A stretch of DNA of 64,000 nt from Amorphophallus konjac (GCA_022559845.1 CM040121.1:514518566-514582565), one strand, 5' to 3'; counted from the stretch's first letter, positions 22,521 through 35,461 are shown. Made by a program: numbers and translations. The notes: generated by a model from the letters alone, not told the origin.

Positions 22521-23059
22521 AACCCCTTCCCCCCTCTCTCTCCCCATTCTCTCTTTCTCACTCACTCTCATCTCTTTCCCTCCACCTCTCCCCGGGCGGC
22601 CGACTGTGGCAGAGGAGGGCGAGGCGGCGATGGCGGGAGGAGAGGAACGAGGAATGGGTCGAGGATCGAGGGCCGGCGGCGCGTTGAAGCCCGGCCGCGG
22701 GTTCGTGGAACGGCAAGGGTTTAAACGGCGTTTCTTCGCGGATCGGCGTCCTCGGGGCGCGGAATCTTCGATGGAGGTAGGGAGATGGACCTCCAACTCG
22801 CGTACTTCCTTTCTCATGAGTTTGGTAAGCCGTGGCGAGCCGAGTGTGGGTTTATTGCCGTTTTGGGGAAAAAGCATGATTTTGGGGTGTGAGTCCGATC
22901 TAACGTTTTAGCGTGTTGTTTGGTGGTTTTGGGGCATCATTGAATGCCTAGGGGCTTTGGAAATGGTTTCCCCTTTGTTTCCCCATCACCCGGGGGTGAT
23001 TGGGGCGTGGAATGGGTTTCCCGCCATTTTCTCGCCGTTTCGGGTTCGGGACGCCTTGG

Positions 23060-23470
23060 CAGTCGTTCCAGAGATCGCTAAGGGATCCAAGCGGACCAAC
23101 GGTAGACCGCTAGGGGTCTCCCTGTGTCGGTTCAAGGCTGGCGATTACGCGATAGACCGCCAGGGTCCTTGGTAGTCTAGGGTTAGATCGCTTGAGCTTC
23201 ATGTGTTTTGGGGTTTGCCGGCCCAGAGGAAGACCGCTAGCATCCCGTGTATATCGGTTTGGGCCTCGCGGTCGCACGATAGACCGCCAGGGTCGTTAGC
23301 GGTTTAGTAATAGGCCGCTAGGCTCTGCTTCGCGGTCCAAGGGTGGACCGCTAGGGGTCCGTGATTTCAATATGTAGCGGTCCAATGTTAGACCGCTAGC
23401 CTTTCCTTTGCGGTCCAAGGTTAGACCGTTAGGCATCGTGGTGGTCTAGGGTTAGACTGCTAGGCGATTT
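23060..23470. repeat. AGACCGCTAG / GCGGTCTA short inverted motif array (5' LTR of C)
   Basis: About ten copies of GACCGCTAG-type words, many paired with an upstream GCGGTCCA or GCGGTCTA that can fold back on them across 4-8 bases. The second copy of the array is at 29440-29850 in the 3' LTR. Confidence 0.8.
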
Positions 23471-25385
23471 CCATGCTCGCAATGTTGGGTTCGCGTTGTG
23501 TTGGTCTCTGGTCGACCCGGTTGTGACCCAGTGGTCAACCTTCGACCTCGTGAGTATCCCAGACACCCCATAGGTTCCGTGTCCGTATTTCTGGGGTGCT
23601 GGGAGGTGCCGTGCTACCTCGATTAATGTGCCCATTGGTGTGGTGAGTCCAGGTGACCCCATGTGTTCCAGGCTTTCATGTTACGCTCGATCAAGTCACC
23701 GTGTATCAGTATGAGTGCGATGCGGTTCCCCCGCATGTCGTGGATTTCTACGGAAGATGGTTCCCGACTGGGCCAGGTGTATGGCCTTGGGCTACGAGTC
23801 TAGTCATTAAGTATGGGACTGGAGATTCCCCACTTTTCCCTGGGATGGGGAATCGACGTGGCGGCATGTGAGCTATCTTCAGAATCGTGCTTCTGCGCTT
23901 TCCATGTGGGCCGTGAGTGTGTCATGTGGACTATGAGTCCAATTACCTAGCCTGGGGCTGGAGGGTTCTTAGTTCCCTTTTCGAGGGAATGATCTCAGCG
24001 GTTGAGAACTGCCTCTTGAGTCATCGTGCCAAGTTTCTGACCCTAGGGTTTGGGCAGATTAACGGCGTGGAGCCGTTCGATGCAACGGTCTTGACCCCGA
24101 GTCTCGTGACTCAAGGACCGTTGGATTTAGTAAGTCTAGAGGACTGTCCAGAGTCCAGTGCCTCGGTGCCACTTGGTTCTTCTCTACTTTCGCACAGCGT
24201 GTGTGCGTGTTTCTCGGAGTTTCTCCTTGGAGAGTGGTCACATCAGTGACTCCCCACTAGTCGTAGCCTTCCGACACGTGTGTGGTCCCACCAGGGAGTG
24301 GTGGCGAGGCTTTACCCGAGGGACGGCTTTAGGCTGGTTGCCGTGGGCCTCCTATTGTGGCGGCTCGAGTCCGGGCCTGGAGGACGAACCAGCTAGAGGG
24401 CCTGACGTAGCGCAGTCAGTCAGTGTGTGCACACGTGGTCTGGGACTTCGGACGCGTACTGACGAGCACGACCCCGACTAGACCCTTGTTCTGTGGTTAC
24501 TTGTACGGTGTCTCAGTCTCCGCCTGGGGTGCTGCTGCGAGACACCTGAGGCTGTGGACTAAGTCGTCAGTGGACGCATCCGACCTTGCTTTTGGTGGGC
24601 ACGTACTCCTGTCACGTGAGACGTGACTCTCCTATTTCTGGGTTCCATTTCTCGTCTGTGAGACGTGGTTTTCTGGATCGTCCGGTGTTTCTGAGGTAGT
24701 GGCCAAGGTGCTAGTGGGTTTACCGAGGTTGCGTCTTGTTGGTGTGGCGCCCGCGACCAGGTGGTTAGGGTTGCACCTTGGACAGCCTGTCCAGGGTGGC
24801 CTTGTCCAGGGAGGATAGGCCTCTGCGGTGGGGTTGTCGTAGGTTTTGCCTCGGTAGGTGTTGTTAGTGTGGTCCAGATCCCGATTGTGAGATCGGTGTC
24901 TTCCTTTTCGGTACAGTAGGAGTAGCTGTAGTGCCGAGTTTTGACCGGCCACCGGTTCGCTGTTCCTACTGCAGTTGTAGTTGCTTTCCTTTCCGCGACC
25001 GCCGTTGTTCTCGGTTGGGGTTCCGCGGGATCCCTACTGAGCCAGTGACAGGAGACTCACCCCTACTTTTCATGTGCGACGGTTCTTCCTCGAGGTTCGA
25101 GGGTGCTATTCGGAGGTTCTCAGTTACCAGCTCGCCGGGCCGAGTGTTCACTTGGCATGTGGTACGCTTTACTATTTTAGACTGTACTTTCTGTTGGACT
25201 GGACTCTGTTGTTGTAGTTGTTTATTTATGTCTGTTAATTGTTGAATTATCCTATTTTATTTCCTATTTCTTTGTACCTCCACACTGCTTTTAGCCCTTC
25301 CAAACCCTCCCGGTTCGTGGGCGACGGGCCAGGATTCGAATGGTATCGGACTCTTCTCGGTATCTGGATCTTGGGTCGTTACAGT

Positions 25386-25397
25386 TGGTATCAGAGC
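25386..25397 (+). promoter_or_regulatory. Primer-binding site of element C (tRNA-Met type)
   Basis: TGGTATCAGAGC lies two bases after the LTR end and is complementary to the 3' end of initiator tRNA-Met. Confidence 0.9.
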
Positions 25398-28300
25398 GGA
25401 GGTTGTGGACGTACATAGGAATTCGAGATATTACAGTTATCAGAGTCCATAAGGTCCAGTACAATCGGCAGCTGGCATAGGGTTTTGTGTTTGTTCTCCG
25501 CTTGATTTTTCGCTTGAGAGCTTGAGTGCGATGTGCGGTGCTGTGAAGGCGGTTGCTGTTCGCGGCTTTCGTGCTGGTGTGGGCCCAAGAGACGTGATAG
25601 AGAGATTTCTTCCCGATGGGTGGTGGCCCCGATTGTGCTGCATTGGGCAGATGTTGTCGGCAAGTGAGTTGCTGTGGTGCTGCGTTCGAGGTATCTACAG
25701 TGTGGTCAGGTGGCTGGTGAGGACTGTTTGTGATTAAGTGGCCGTAAGCGTGCTCTGAGGGAGCTGTTGTTGAGTTTGGCCACTCCAACTTGAGGTTTAT
25801 CTAGCCCCTGATGTTTTAAGGTCATGGTTTAACGTGGCACAGCAGGTGTCCTGATCGAGAGGTGCGCTTGGGTGAGCGGAGGATCTTCTCGGTGAGCAGC
25901 TGTTTTGTCGAGCCTGATGTTCTTGTCATGCTTTGTGGCATCAAAAATGACATGTTGGTCCCGGTTATTCTTGTGAATTTCGAGACAGGATTGGGCTGTG
26001 GTGTCCAAGTAAGTCTTACTCATGTGCTCTTGTGTGCGAATGGGTTGTGTTCCCCTTGGATTTGGTTTGAGTTGTGAAGGTTCCGCGGTGAGTTTCGGGA
26101 CTCGAGGATGAGTGTCGGCGGTTGTCGATTATGGCTCGTGTTGCGGCTCTTGGTGTGGCATGTTGCAGTTCGAGGAAGTGCAGTGGTGGTGCATCGAGAG
26201 ATGCTGTGATTTTGGTCCGGTGTGACACTTGGCGAGTGTGTCGGAGGCGTTGACCTGATGGAAGCAAAGATTTTTCTTGGTACTGGGTGGTGCTATTCCC
26301 AGTATGCACGAGATTCGAGATCATGTCAGGCGTGGAGTTTTTCCGTTGGTCGGAGGTGCGTTCGTTTCTCCCTTGGTAGGAGAGATTGCATTTGGCTAAG
26401 GTTCGTCATCTTGCATTGTGTGTCCGGATTGGTTCGCCTCTGTGTGCCATGAAATCCGTGCGAGACGTGTCCTGTGTTTTGGCAAGGTGGTTGCCTGTGT
26501 GAGTCGTGCCCTTTTTCCCTGGTGTGCAAGGGTGCTGGCGCCGTTCCGGAAGGACGAGTGCTGGTTGGGCGGTGTTCGTGTTATTGGCTGGTGCTAGATC
26601 TTCCTATATGTGGTGGGTCGGAGTCTGCGGAGTTGCAGAGGATTGCCAGAATTGGGAGTAAATCTGTGCTCTAGGATCGAGGTAATGGAGCTTTCCTCAC
26701 CCTATTTTCTGAGGTTGACCAGCTGAGTTGTGGATTGTCGGGATGGTGAGTCCCGAGTTGCCGTGTTGGCGGTGCGCGTGTGGATCAGAGTGCACAGCGG
26801 AAGCCTGGTGGGCCCATAACCCAAAGGTTCAGGATCATAGCATTGGGTGCTACGAGCGGATTTCCTAAGGTTGTGTTGAGCATCGGAGGATTGGTTCCTC
26901 GGTGTGAAACGTGTTGTTGATGTGCCGTTGCTTGAGATGTTGTGATTCTTGGCACTGGCAGGATGGAGTGTTGGGAAAAATGTTGGCAAGCGTGCCGCAT
27001 AAGTACCATGTTCATGTGGTGGAAGCCGTGTCAGGCATTGGTGTTAGGCCCGGATAGGGTTGTTGAGGATGTCGCCTGACGGAGGTCGAGAACGTGTTGG
27101 TCAGAGTCTGTGGCTTGGTGCCCGGCTTGTGTTGCCAGTCGTGTTCTCGGATGAGATCGTGTTCTAGAGGAAGTGATCCCTGGCAGATTATGAGGTCCCC
27201 GTTGGCAGCTGTGAGTGGCTGGTGATCCCAATAGCGTGATCGACCACGGCAGCGTCTGTTGGTTATATGGTCGTGTCGGATTGTGACGGTGAGATATATA
27301 ATCGACTGGGGACCCAGAGTGCATTGGTCGTGGTATTGGCGACCAGGTTGCCGTAAGATTGGGTGGCACTCTCCTCCCCTAGAGACGTGTGACATGAGTT
27401 GCTCCGGTGGAGTCCCGTGGCTCTGTGATAACGTCAGAATCAGGATTGACTGGTGTCCGCTTGGATTAATTGAGACGAAGGTTTTGATGAAACAGGACGG
27501 AGGAGTGACGCCTATTGTTGAAGGTCCTTGATGGGACATTGGCGTTGGGATAGTTATCCTTGGTTTGGTGACCAACATGGGATGGTTCCCCTGTGAGTCT
27601 GAGTCGAGTGAGGTGAAGACTGAAGACTCCAGATTCTTCATTTGGTTTCATCGTGCTCCCCTACAAGGGTCGAGTTGGCGTGATGATTGAGATCGGATGT
27701 GGCATCGGAGAGAAGTGCAGCTTGAGACATGGTAATTATCTGTGTGTGAGTCAGCGGATGGCCTGTTGTGAGTTGGATCGTGCCCGTTGGGCCGGCGAAG
27801 GTTCCCGTTGGCGTGTATTTGGCGACCAGTGGATGGTCTTTTCACAGACAGAAGATGCTGGTGGTTGGGCATCATGAATGGCGAGAGCTGTGTGTAGGTA
27901 AGGCCTTTGGTGGTCGTTTCTGTGATGCGCTTCCCGGATGGGATCTGGGCTTTGTCAAAGTTTGTCTTCTGACAGAGTTGGCACAGTGACATGTCTGGCT
28001 TTCGGCTTGCCAAGTGTGAGATGATTCTTGGCGCTGAGCCGATGAGCTGATTGTGGTCTGTTGAGATGGCTGCGTGAGCTGGTGGAGGCTCTGTATTGGT
28101 TGTTCCCTTGAGAAGGATGTGCGTCCAGTCAGCTGGTTGTGAAGCTGACGTGTGATTTGTCTGCCGACCATAGGATGGATCGGTAGCTATTTCTCGTGAC
28201 AAGGACTGTGTCTCCTTGGTAAACGAGATGGTGGCAGCGGTGCCATGATTGGTTTTCCTTGTGACTGGGGTGATGCCGGACTGTGTCCTTGATGTATGCC

Positions 28301-28483
28301 TGCTCTGATGGCCGGCGTGCGGAGCGAGGTGTCGTTCGTGATTATAGTCTGGCTGTGTCCCTCAGGATCGGAGCTTTCGTGAGAATCGAGGTTTTCTGTG
28401 CTGGGACTCTGACGGCATTGTCAGTTGGTTAAGGCTTTCTTCTCCTGTGTTCCCACGTTCTCCTGAATTTCGAGGATGAAATT
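25398..28483 (+). other. Non-coding internal region of element C
   Basis: About 3.1 kb, rich in G and T on the plus strand and poor in A. This asymmetry leaves long open stretches on the minus strand (209 codons at 27641-27012, 184 codons at 28202-27648), but their composition (Pro, Thr, His, Ser, Arg) and lack of any known domain point to chance. I recognise no retroelement or host gene here. Confidence 0.7.
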
Positions 28484-28501
28484 TCTTTAAGGGGGGAGCG
28501 A
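28484..28501 (+). promoter_or_regulatory. Polypurine tract of element C
   Basis: TTTAAGGGGGGAGCGA directly before the 3' LTR start at 28502; it primes plus-strand synthesis in LTR elements. Confidence 0.85.
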
Positions 28502-31500
28502 TGTAATGCCTCAGATTTTTCAGATGTTTCTCGGATCATGATCCTTGGGTTTCGGATCGTCTTTCTGCGGGTTACGGAGCATGCCCGAGTGAGCTTCGGA
28601 CTTTTATATCAGATTTTTGGACCCATTGGTGGTGTGCCCGTGAATTTCCTTGGGTCCGAGGCATTGTGAGGAGCACGCCGGTATTTTTTTGGAATTTTCG
28701 GAGCGCCCGTGTGGGTCCCGGGTCGCATTTTGGGTTTTTACGCATGTTTTCGTCTGTCGCACCTTCGGAACCCCGTACAGGGTGAACCGTTGCGTTCTTC
28801 GACTCCCGGACGTTACCACTGTGTTGTGTGTCTTCCGAGGATCGCGAGGAGCATTTTTCCTATTTTTTGGTATTTTCCAGAATTTTTGGATTTTCCTATA
28901 TATTAACCCCTTCCCCCCCCTCTCTCTCCCCATTCTCTCTTTCTCACTCTCTCTCATCTCTTTCTCTCCCCCTCTCCCCGGGCGGCCGCCCGTGGCGGAA
29001 GAGGGCGAGGCGGCGACGGTGGGAGGCGAGGAACAAGGAACGGGTCGAGGATCGAGGGCCGGCGGCGCGTTGAAGCTCGGCCGCAGGTTCGTGGAACGTC
29101 GAGGGTTTAAACGGCGTTTCTTTGCGGATCGGCGTCCTCGGGACGCGGAATCTTCGGTGGAGGTAGGGAGATGGACCCCCAACTCGCGTACTTTCTTTCC
29201 CGTGAGTTTGGTGGGCCGTGGCGAGCCGAGCGTGAGTTTATTGCCGTATTGAGGAAAAAGCATGATTTTTGGGTGTGAGCCCGATCTAACGTTTTAGCGC
29301 GTTGCTTGGTGGTTTTTGGGCATCATTGAATGCCTAGGGGCTTGGGAAAGGGTTTCCCCTTTGTTTCCCCATCACCCAGGGGTGATTGGGGCGTGGAATG
29401 GGTTTCCCGCCGTTTCGGGTTCGGGACGCCCTGGCTGTCGTTCCAGAGACCGCTAAGGGCTCCAAGCGGACCAAGGGTAGACCGCTAGGGGTCTCTCTGT
29501 GTCGGTTCAAGGCTGGCGGTTACGCGATAGACTGCCAGGGTCCTTGGCGGTCTAGGGTTAGACCGCTAAGATCGCTTGAGCTTCGTGTGTTTCGGGGTTT
29601 GGCGGCCCAGAGGAAGACCGCTAGCATCCCGTGTATATCGGTTTTGGCCTCGCGGTCGCACGATAGACCGCCAGGGCCGTTAGCGGTTTAGTAATAGGCC
29701 GCTAGGCTCTACTTAGCGGTCCAAGAGTGGACCGCTAGGGGTCCGTGATTTCAGTATGTAGCGGTCCAATGTTAGACCGCTAGCCTTTCCATGGCGCTCC
29801 AAGGTTAGACCGTTAGGCATCGTGGCGGTCTAGGGTTAGACCGCTAGGCGATTTCCATGCTCGCAATGTTGGGTTCGAGTTGTGTTGGTCTCTGGTCGAC
29901 CCGGTTGTGACCCAGTGGTCGACCTTCGACCTCGTGAGTGTCCCAGACACCCCATGGGTTCCGTGTCCGTGTTTTTGGGGTGTCAGGAGGTGCCGTGCTA
30001 TCTCGATTAGTGTGCCCATCGGCGTGGTGGGTCCGGGTGACCCCATGTGTTCTGGGCTTTCGTGTTACGTTCGATCGAGTCACCGTGTATCAGTATGAAT
30101 GCGATGGGATTCCCCCGCATGTCGTGGGTTTCTGCGAAAGATGGTTCCCGACTAGGCCAGGTGTGTGGCCTTGGGCTGCGAGTCCAATCATTCAGCATGG
30201 GGCTGGAGATTCTCCACTTTTCCCTGGGATGGGGAATCGACGTGGCGGCGTGTGAGCTATCTTCAGAATCGTGCTTCTGCGCTTTCCACGTGGGCCGTGA
30301 GTGTGGCATGTGGACTATGAGTCCAATTACCTAGCCTGGGGCTGGAGGGTTTCTTAGTTCCCTTTTCGAGGGAATGATCTCAGCGGTTAAGAACTGCCTC
30401 ATGAGTCATCGTGCCAAGTTTCTGACCCTAGGGTTTGGGCAGATTAACGGTGTGGAGCCGTTCGGTGCAATGGTCTTGACCCCGAGTCTCGTGACTCAAG
30501 GACCGTTGGATTTAGTAAGTCTAGAGGACTGTCCAAAGCCCAGGGGCTCGATGCCACTTGGTTCTTCTCTACTTTTGCATAGCATGCGTGCATATTTCTC
30601 GGAGTTTCTCCTTGGAGAGTGGTCACATCACTGACTCCCCACTAGTCGTAGCCTTCCGACACGCGTGTGGTCCCACCAGGGAGTGGTGGCGAGGCTTTAC
30701 AAGAGAGACGACTTTAGGCTGGTTGCTGTGGGCCTCCTACTGTGGCGGCTCGAGTCCGGGCCTGGAGGACGAACCAGCTAGAGGGCCTGACATAACACAG
30801 TCAGTCAGTGTGTGCACACGTGGTCGGGGACTTCGGACGCGTGCTGACGAGCACGACCCCGACTAGACCCTTATTCTGTGGTTACTTGTACGGTGTCTCA
30901 GTCTCCGCCTGGGGCGCCATAGTGAGACACCTGAGGCTGTGGACTAAGTCATAAGTAGACGCATCCGGCCTTGCTTCTGGTGGACAGGTACTCCTGTCAC
31001 GTGAGGCGTGGCTCTCTTATTTTTGGGTTCCATTTTTCATCTGCGAGACGTGATTTTCTGGACCGTCCGGTGTTTCCGAGGTAGTGGCCAGGGTGCTAGT
31101 GGCTTTACCGAGGTTGCGTCTTGTTGGTGTGGCGCCCGCGACCAGGTGGTCGGGGTTGCACCTTGGATAGCGTGTCCAGGGCGGCCTTGTCCAGGGAGGA
31201 CAAGCGTCTGCGGCGGGGTTGCCGTAGGTTTCGCCTCAGTAGGTGGTGTTAGTGTGGTCTAGATCCCGATTGTGAGATCGATGTCTTCCTTTCTGGTACA
31301 GTAGGAGTAGCTGTAGTGCCAAGTTTTGACCGGCCTCCAGTTTGCTATTCCTGTTGTAGTTGTAGCTTTCCTTTCCGCTACCGCCGTTGTTTCCGATTGG
31401 GGTTCTGCGGGACCCCTGATGAGTCTCTGTTTGGAGACTTACTTTTCAGGTGCGGTGGTTCTTCCTCAAGGTTCGAGGGTGCTGTTCGGAGGTTCTCAGT

Positions 31501-31759
31501 TGCTAGCTCGCCGGGCCGAGTGTTCACTTGTCATGTGGTACGCTTTACTAATTTAGACTGTACTTTCTGTTGGACTGGACTCTGTTATTGTAGTTATTTA
31601 TTTATTTTTGTTAATTATTGAATTCTCCTACTTTATTTCCTATTTCTTTGTACCTCCACACTCCTTTTCACCCTTCCGAACCCTCTCGGTTCATGGGCGG
31701 TGGGCCAGGATTCGAATGACATCGGGCTCTTCCCGGTATCCGGATCTTGGGTCGTTACA
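28502..31759 (+). repeat. 3' LTR of element C (3258 bp)
   Basis: Same ends as the 5' LTR (TGTAATG to GTTACA) and followed by the GGTCC duplication at 31760-31764, after which the gag of element A resumes. Confidence 0.9.
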
Positions 31760-31764
31760 GGTCC

Positions 31765-31821
31765 TCTCGGCTCCTCCTGAATATCGTCATTTTGAACTGC
31801 ACGATGACCTCCTCCCGCCAT
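31765..31821 (-). pseudogene. Element A gag start (N-terminal codons)
   Basis: The minus-strand ATG at 31821 begins MAGGGHRAVQNDDIQEEPRG and joins, through the GGTCC duplication, the PSPPPTPLVDYGMF codons at 22117. The split reading frame independently confirms the limits of insertion C. Confidence 0.8.
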
Positions 31822-31945
31822 GGTCTAACAATACAATTATACAGTTATCGTCATTACAACCTACTAGTTCAATACTTTAAAATGTGGATTAAGCTGATGA
31901 CTATTTATATGAATTCTCAACCGTGGTGGCTCTGATACCACTCTC
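31822..31945 (-). promoter_or_regulatory. Leader and primer-binding site of element A
   Basis: The complement of GCTCTGATACCA at 31929-31940 is TGGTATCAGAGC, the tRNA-Met primer site, five bases after the LTR end at 31946. A leader of about 105 bases separates it from the gag ATG. Confidence 0.9.
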
Positions 31946-32843
31946 TGTGACGTCCCGACTCGTAAACCTGGTCCAGTCGTAAAGACTCACGTCGGATCTC
32001 GATCAAAACGTCACAGTGGGACAACCCAAACGGTACATTTTGGTAGAGAATTTCACATAAATATTGAGATATCATTACAATGGAAATAAAATTTCTCGAT
32101 CAGTCAGCTTTCAGTCAAAAGACTTCATCCACAAAGATCAAAATAAAGATCAACAATTTAACGAGTCATTTATTACATAACCAAATTTCACACAGATTTT
32201 TTTTCTTAACTACCTAAGATAATGACACGTAGTAAATCCAAGCCGTGGTCAGAACACTGTGATATCACTCCTCGCTTTCTTCTATCGCTTCTCTTGAAAA
32301 TGTTCAACAGGGTGAGTCTACGAATAGACCCAGTAAGAGACTAGACATAGTCCCCAGTCAAAACATATAAAAACACATCCAAAGTGACTTACGACATTTC
32401 ATTTTATAAGTCATTCTTAGGCATAATTTTAAATAGATAACATGAGATTAATGTATTATAACCTAATTTCAACTTTTACAAATCATAAGTCACGATGTTT
32501 AACATTTTACAGATAATGCCATACGGTGCAATAAAACTTTGTTCTATCAATGACAATTCAACATTAGTAAATATTACCATGCAATATAATTCAACTCATT
32601 TATCGATAGAGTGATTCCAGCACTAGGCAGAGTAAGGTCTCACGCATAGTGAAAGGATCTAAATAGACTTAATCTGCCCTTTTCCAAATCACCATTTGAT
32701 ATATTGAAAATTCATTAACAGTAAACATTTACAATGTAATAACAGTGAAATGCAATAACAGTTCAGTAGGCAATAACATTAGTTTCAATATCAGTTCAAT
32801 GAGCAATAACAGTAGTTTCAATATCAATTCAGTGAACTGTAAC
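31946..32843 (-). repeat. Element A 5' LTR, inner segment (898 bp)
   Basis: Ends in GACGTCACA on the minus strand next to the primer site. It is continuous with 60669-63441 once solo LTR D and its target duplication are removed; together they give an LTR of about 3671 bp. Confidence 0.8.
32735..32843. repeat. Minisatellite (about 33-37 bp unit), left half
   Basis: Units contain CAATAACAGTAGTTTCAATA then TCAATTCAGTGA. The array resumes at 60664-60806 on the other side of insertion D, so D landed inside it. It belongs to the LTR of A. Confidence 0.85.
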
Positions 32844-33387
32844 TGTAATGACCCAAGATCCGGATACTGGGAAGAACCCGATACCATTCGAATCCTAGTC
32901 CGCCGCCCACGAGCCGAGAGGGCTCGGAAGGACTAAAAGGAGTGTGGAGGTACAAAGAAATAGGAAATAAAGCAGGATAATTTGACAATTAACAGAAATA
33001 AATAAATAAACTACAACAACAGAGTCCAGTCCAATAGAAAGTACAGTCTAAAGTAGTAAAACATATCACATGCCAAGTAAACACTCAACCCGATGAGTTG
33101 GTAATTAAGAGCCTCCGCACAGCACCCTCGAACCTCGAGGAAGAACCGTCGCACCTGAAAAGTAAGGGTGAGTCTCCTGTCACTGGCTCAGTAGGGATCT
33201 CACGGAACCCCAACTGAGAACAACGGCGGTAGCAGAAAGGAAAGCAGCTACAACTACAGCAGGAACAGCGAACCGGTGGCCAATCAAAACTCGGCACTAC
33301 AGTTACTCCTATTGGTAACGGGGAAGAAGGAACTCCCGATCTCACCATCGGGAACCAGACCACCCTAACACCAAGCCTAACAAGGAA

Positions 33388-33392
33388 ACACT
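33388..33392. repeat. Target-site duplication of element E, left copy (ACACT)
   Basis: ACACT precedes TGTAGACACGGC at 33393 and is repeated at 58188-58192 after the 3' LTR. Confidence 0.9.
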
Positions 33393-35425
33393 TGTAGACA
33401 CGGCATTTTAACACTATGCCGAGCAGATCCCGTATTACACTAAGAAGCCCAAAGTGGCTCGCACGGTTAAGTTAGTCGAGTGGCCTCCAATTTTTATTTG
33501 ATAAACCTCAATTGTCGTTTCTTAATGAGACTCTTGTTAATGGGCTTATGGCCATTCCTCTCCTACACAAAAAGATGAAGATGTCAATGGGCTTGGCCCA
33601 TCTCTCAATGTTAAAAAGGAAACGGGGGGTGGACAAGTAAAGATTTTGTTGGGCTTGGCCCATTCTTATTCAAATCTTTTTTATTAAATAAAGCAATTTT
33701 TATGGGCTTAGGCCCATTCTCCCCATGAATATATAAATAACAAAAGAAAATAAATATATATATATATTAAATAAGTGTGGCCCATCATTTATTCCTTATA
33801 AATAAATAAATATATATATTGATATTTATAAATAGATATTAATAGTTTGGGCCCAACATTTAATAAAAGAAAGAATAAAATAAATTTTTTTATATTATTA
33901 TTAACTCTCATATTAACTACCCTTTTTCTTTGGATCTTGTCCCCCCCCCCAATTTTTTTTTCATTCAACACCCTCACCCTTACGACAACCAACACCCTCT
34001 CTCATTCTCCTCGGCCACACCACACATCAGAACCTCTCTACTCTCGCTCTCCCACGACCCAACTCTCCATCTCCCATTTCTCTTTTCCTTCCAACCAACA
34101 CACCGCAGACCACGCCGGCAGCTCCCCTCGGACCACCGTCAACCGCCACTGCCACCTCCGGCCACCACCCTCACCTCCACCGTCTCCCCTCCCTCTTTCT
34201 TTGTTTTCTCCTCTGCAGCCACCCAATCGCAACACCACCTTACTTTCCTCTTCCTTCTCATCCCCCTCCACAGCCTTCTCCCTCCACCCAGCGCCCTCCT
34301 TGTCACCGTTGTAGAACCCTCACTACGCCTCCGCTCGAACCCACCTTTCTCACCCCCCTTTTCTCTCTGCACCACCGTCGCAGCCACCACCCTCACTCCC
34401 TTTTTTTTTTATTCTCTGCTGACCCACAGTCACCTCCACCGTCTCCCTCCTCGATCCCCTTCCCATTCCCTGCTAAGCTCCACCCCCATAACGCCACCGC
34501 CACCTTCACCGGCCATTTGCCGACGTCGCCGTCGCCTCCCTCGACGTCGTCGTCTCCCTCACCGCGACACCACCGCCTCCAGCCGCTGCCGCCGTCGCCC
34601 GCCTGCACGCCCGACGCCGCACCAACCGCCGCTGTCGCCCCCTCTCCAGCCGTCCGCCCCCCCCCCCCCTGCGACCACCGCCTCCTGCACGTCGCCGCCT
34701 GCACGCCCTCTGGCCCCCTCCGGCCGCCGCTTCCGCCGTCACTGCCGGACTCCCCCCTCTCTCTCTCCCTTTCCCTCTCTCCCTCTCTCACCGCACTCTC
34801 TCTCTCTCTCCTCTCCCCCCGCCATCTCTCTCTTCCTCACTCTCCCTCTCTGTTCTCTCACTCTCGCCCTCTCTCCACCGTTCCCTCCCTCTCTTCCTCT
34901 CTCTATCTCTCTCCCTCTCGATCTCCCCCTCTCTCACTCTTTCTTTTCCTTTTTTTTTAGTCCACTCTCCCCACCGCCTCTCTCTCTCCTTCTCTTTGCT
35001 TTTCTCCCCTCCCTCTCTCTCTCTTTCTGCCCTCTCGATCACTCTCTCTCTCAATCTCCCTCTCTTATTTCTTTTTTTCTTTTTTAATCTCCTCTCCCTC
35101 TCGTTCTCTGTCTCTCCCTCTCTCTCACTCTTTCTTTTCTCTTTTTTAATCCCCTCTCCCCACTGTCTCTCTCTCCCTCCCTCTCTTCCGATCTCCCTCT
35201 CCTCCTACTTCTCTCTCTTTTTTTTTAATTAATTAATTTTTTATTATTATCCTCTCTCTCTTCCTCTCGCATCTCTCTCTCTCCCTCTCACTCTCTCTTC
35301 CCCTCTCTGCCTTCGCCACCCCCCTTTCTTTCATTTTTATTGTCTTTTTTTTTCTCACCAACTCCCTTCATCCCTCACTCTCGGGTCACTCTCCCTCTCT
35401 TATGTATATATAACATATATACATA

Positions 35426-35461
<36 letters not shown>

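Larger units (their letters stand above)
22118..25383 (+). repeat. 5' LTR of element C (3266 bp)
   Basis: Runs from TGTAATGCCTCAG to GGGTCGTTACA. By eye about one base in eight to ten differs from the 3' LTR over the first 190 bases, so the insertion is not recent. Confidence 0.9.
22118..31759 (+). mobile_element. Element C: complete LARD-like LTR retrotransposon without coding capacity (9.64 kb)
   Basis: Two LTRs (22118-25383 and 28502-31759), a tRNA-Met primer site, a 3.1-kb internal region, a polypurine tract and a perfect five-base target duplication define a full element inserted in the gag of A. The internal region shows no gag, protease, RT or integrase words in any frame. Long LTRs with a non-coding interior fit the large retrotransposon derivative (LARD) class, which depends on enzymes of a coding relative. 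The end of the interior (TGAATTTCGAGGATGAAATT before the polypurine tract) is like that of Tekay-type chromoviruses, so such an element is the likely helper (inference). Confidence 0.85.

Noticed and set aside
25386..25397. tRNA-like word TGGTATCAGAGC
   Set aside because: It is the primer-binding site and not a tRNA gene; no cloverleaf surrounds it. The same holds for 31929-31940.
27012..28202. 209- and 184-codon minus-strand frames inside element C
   Set aside because: They arise because the plus strand is poor in A, which removes minus-strand stops. No domain is visible and the composition is odd.
33930..35087. 385-codon open frame in the 5' LTR of element E
   Set aside because: The translation is almost only Ser, Pro, Leu, Arg and Thr from CT-rich DNA, overlapping frames are open too, and the segment is absent from the other LTR.
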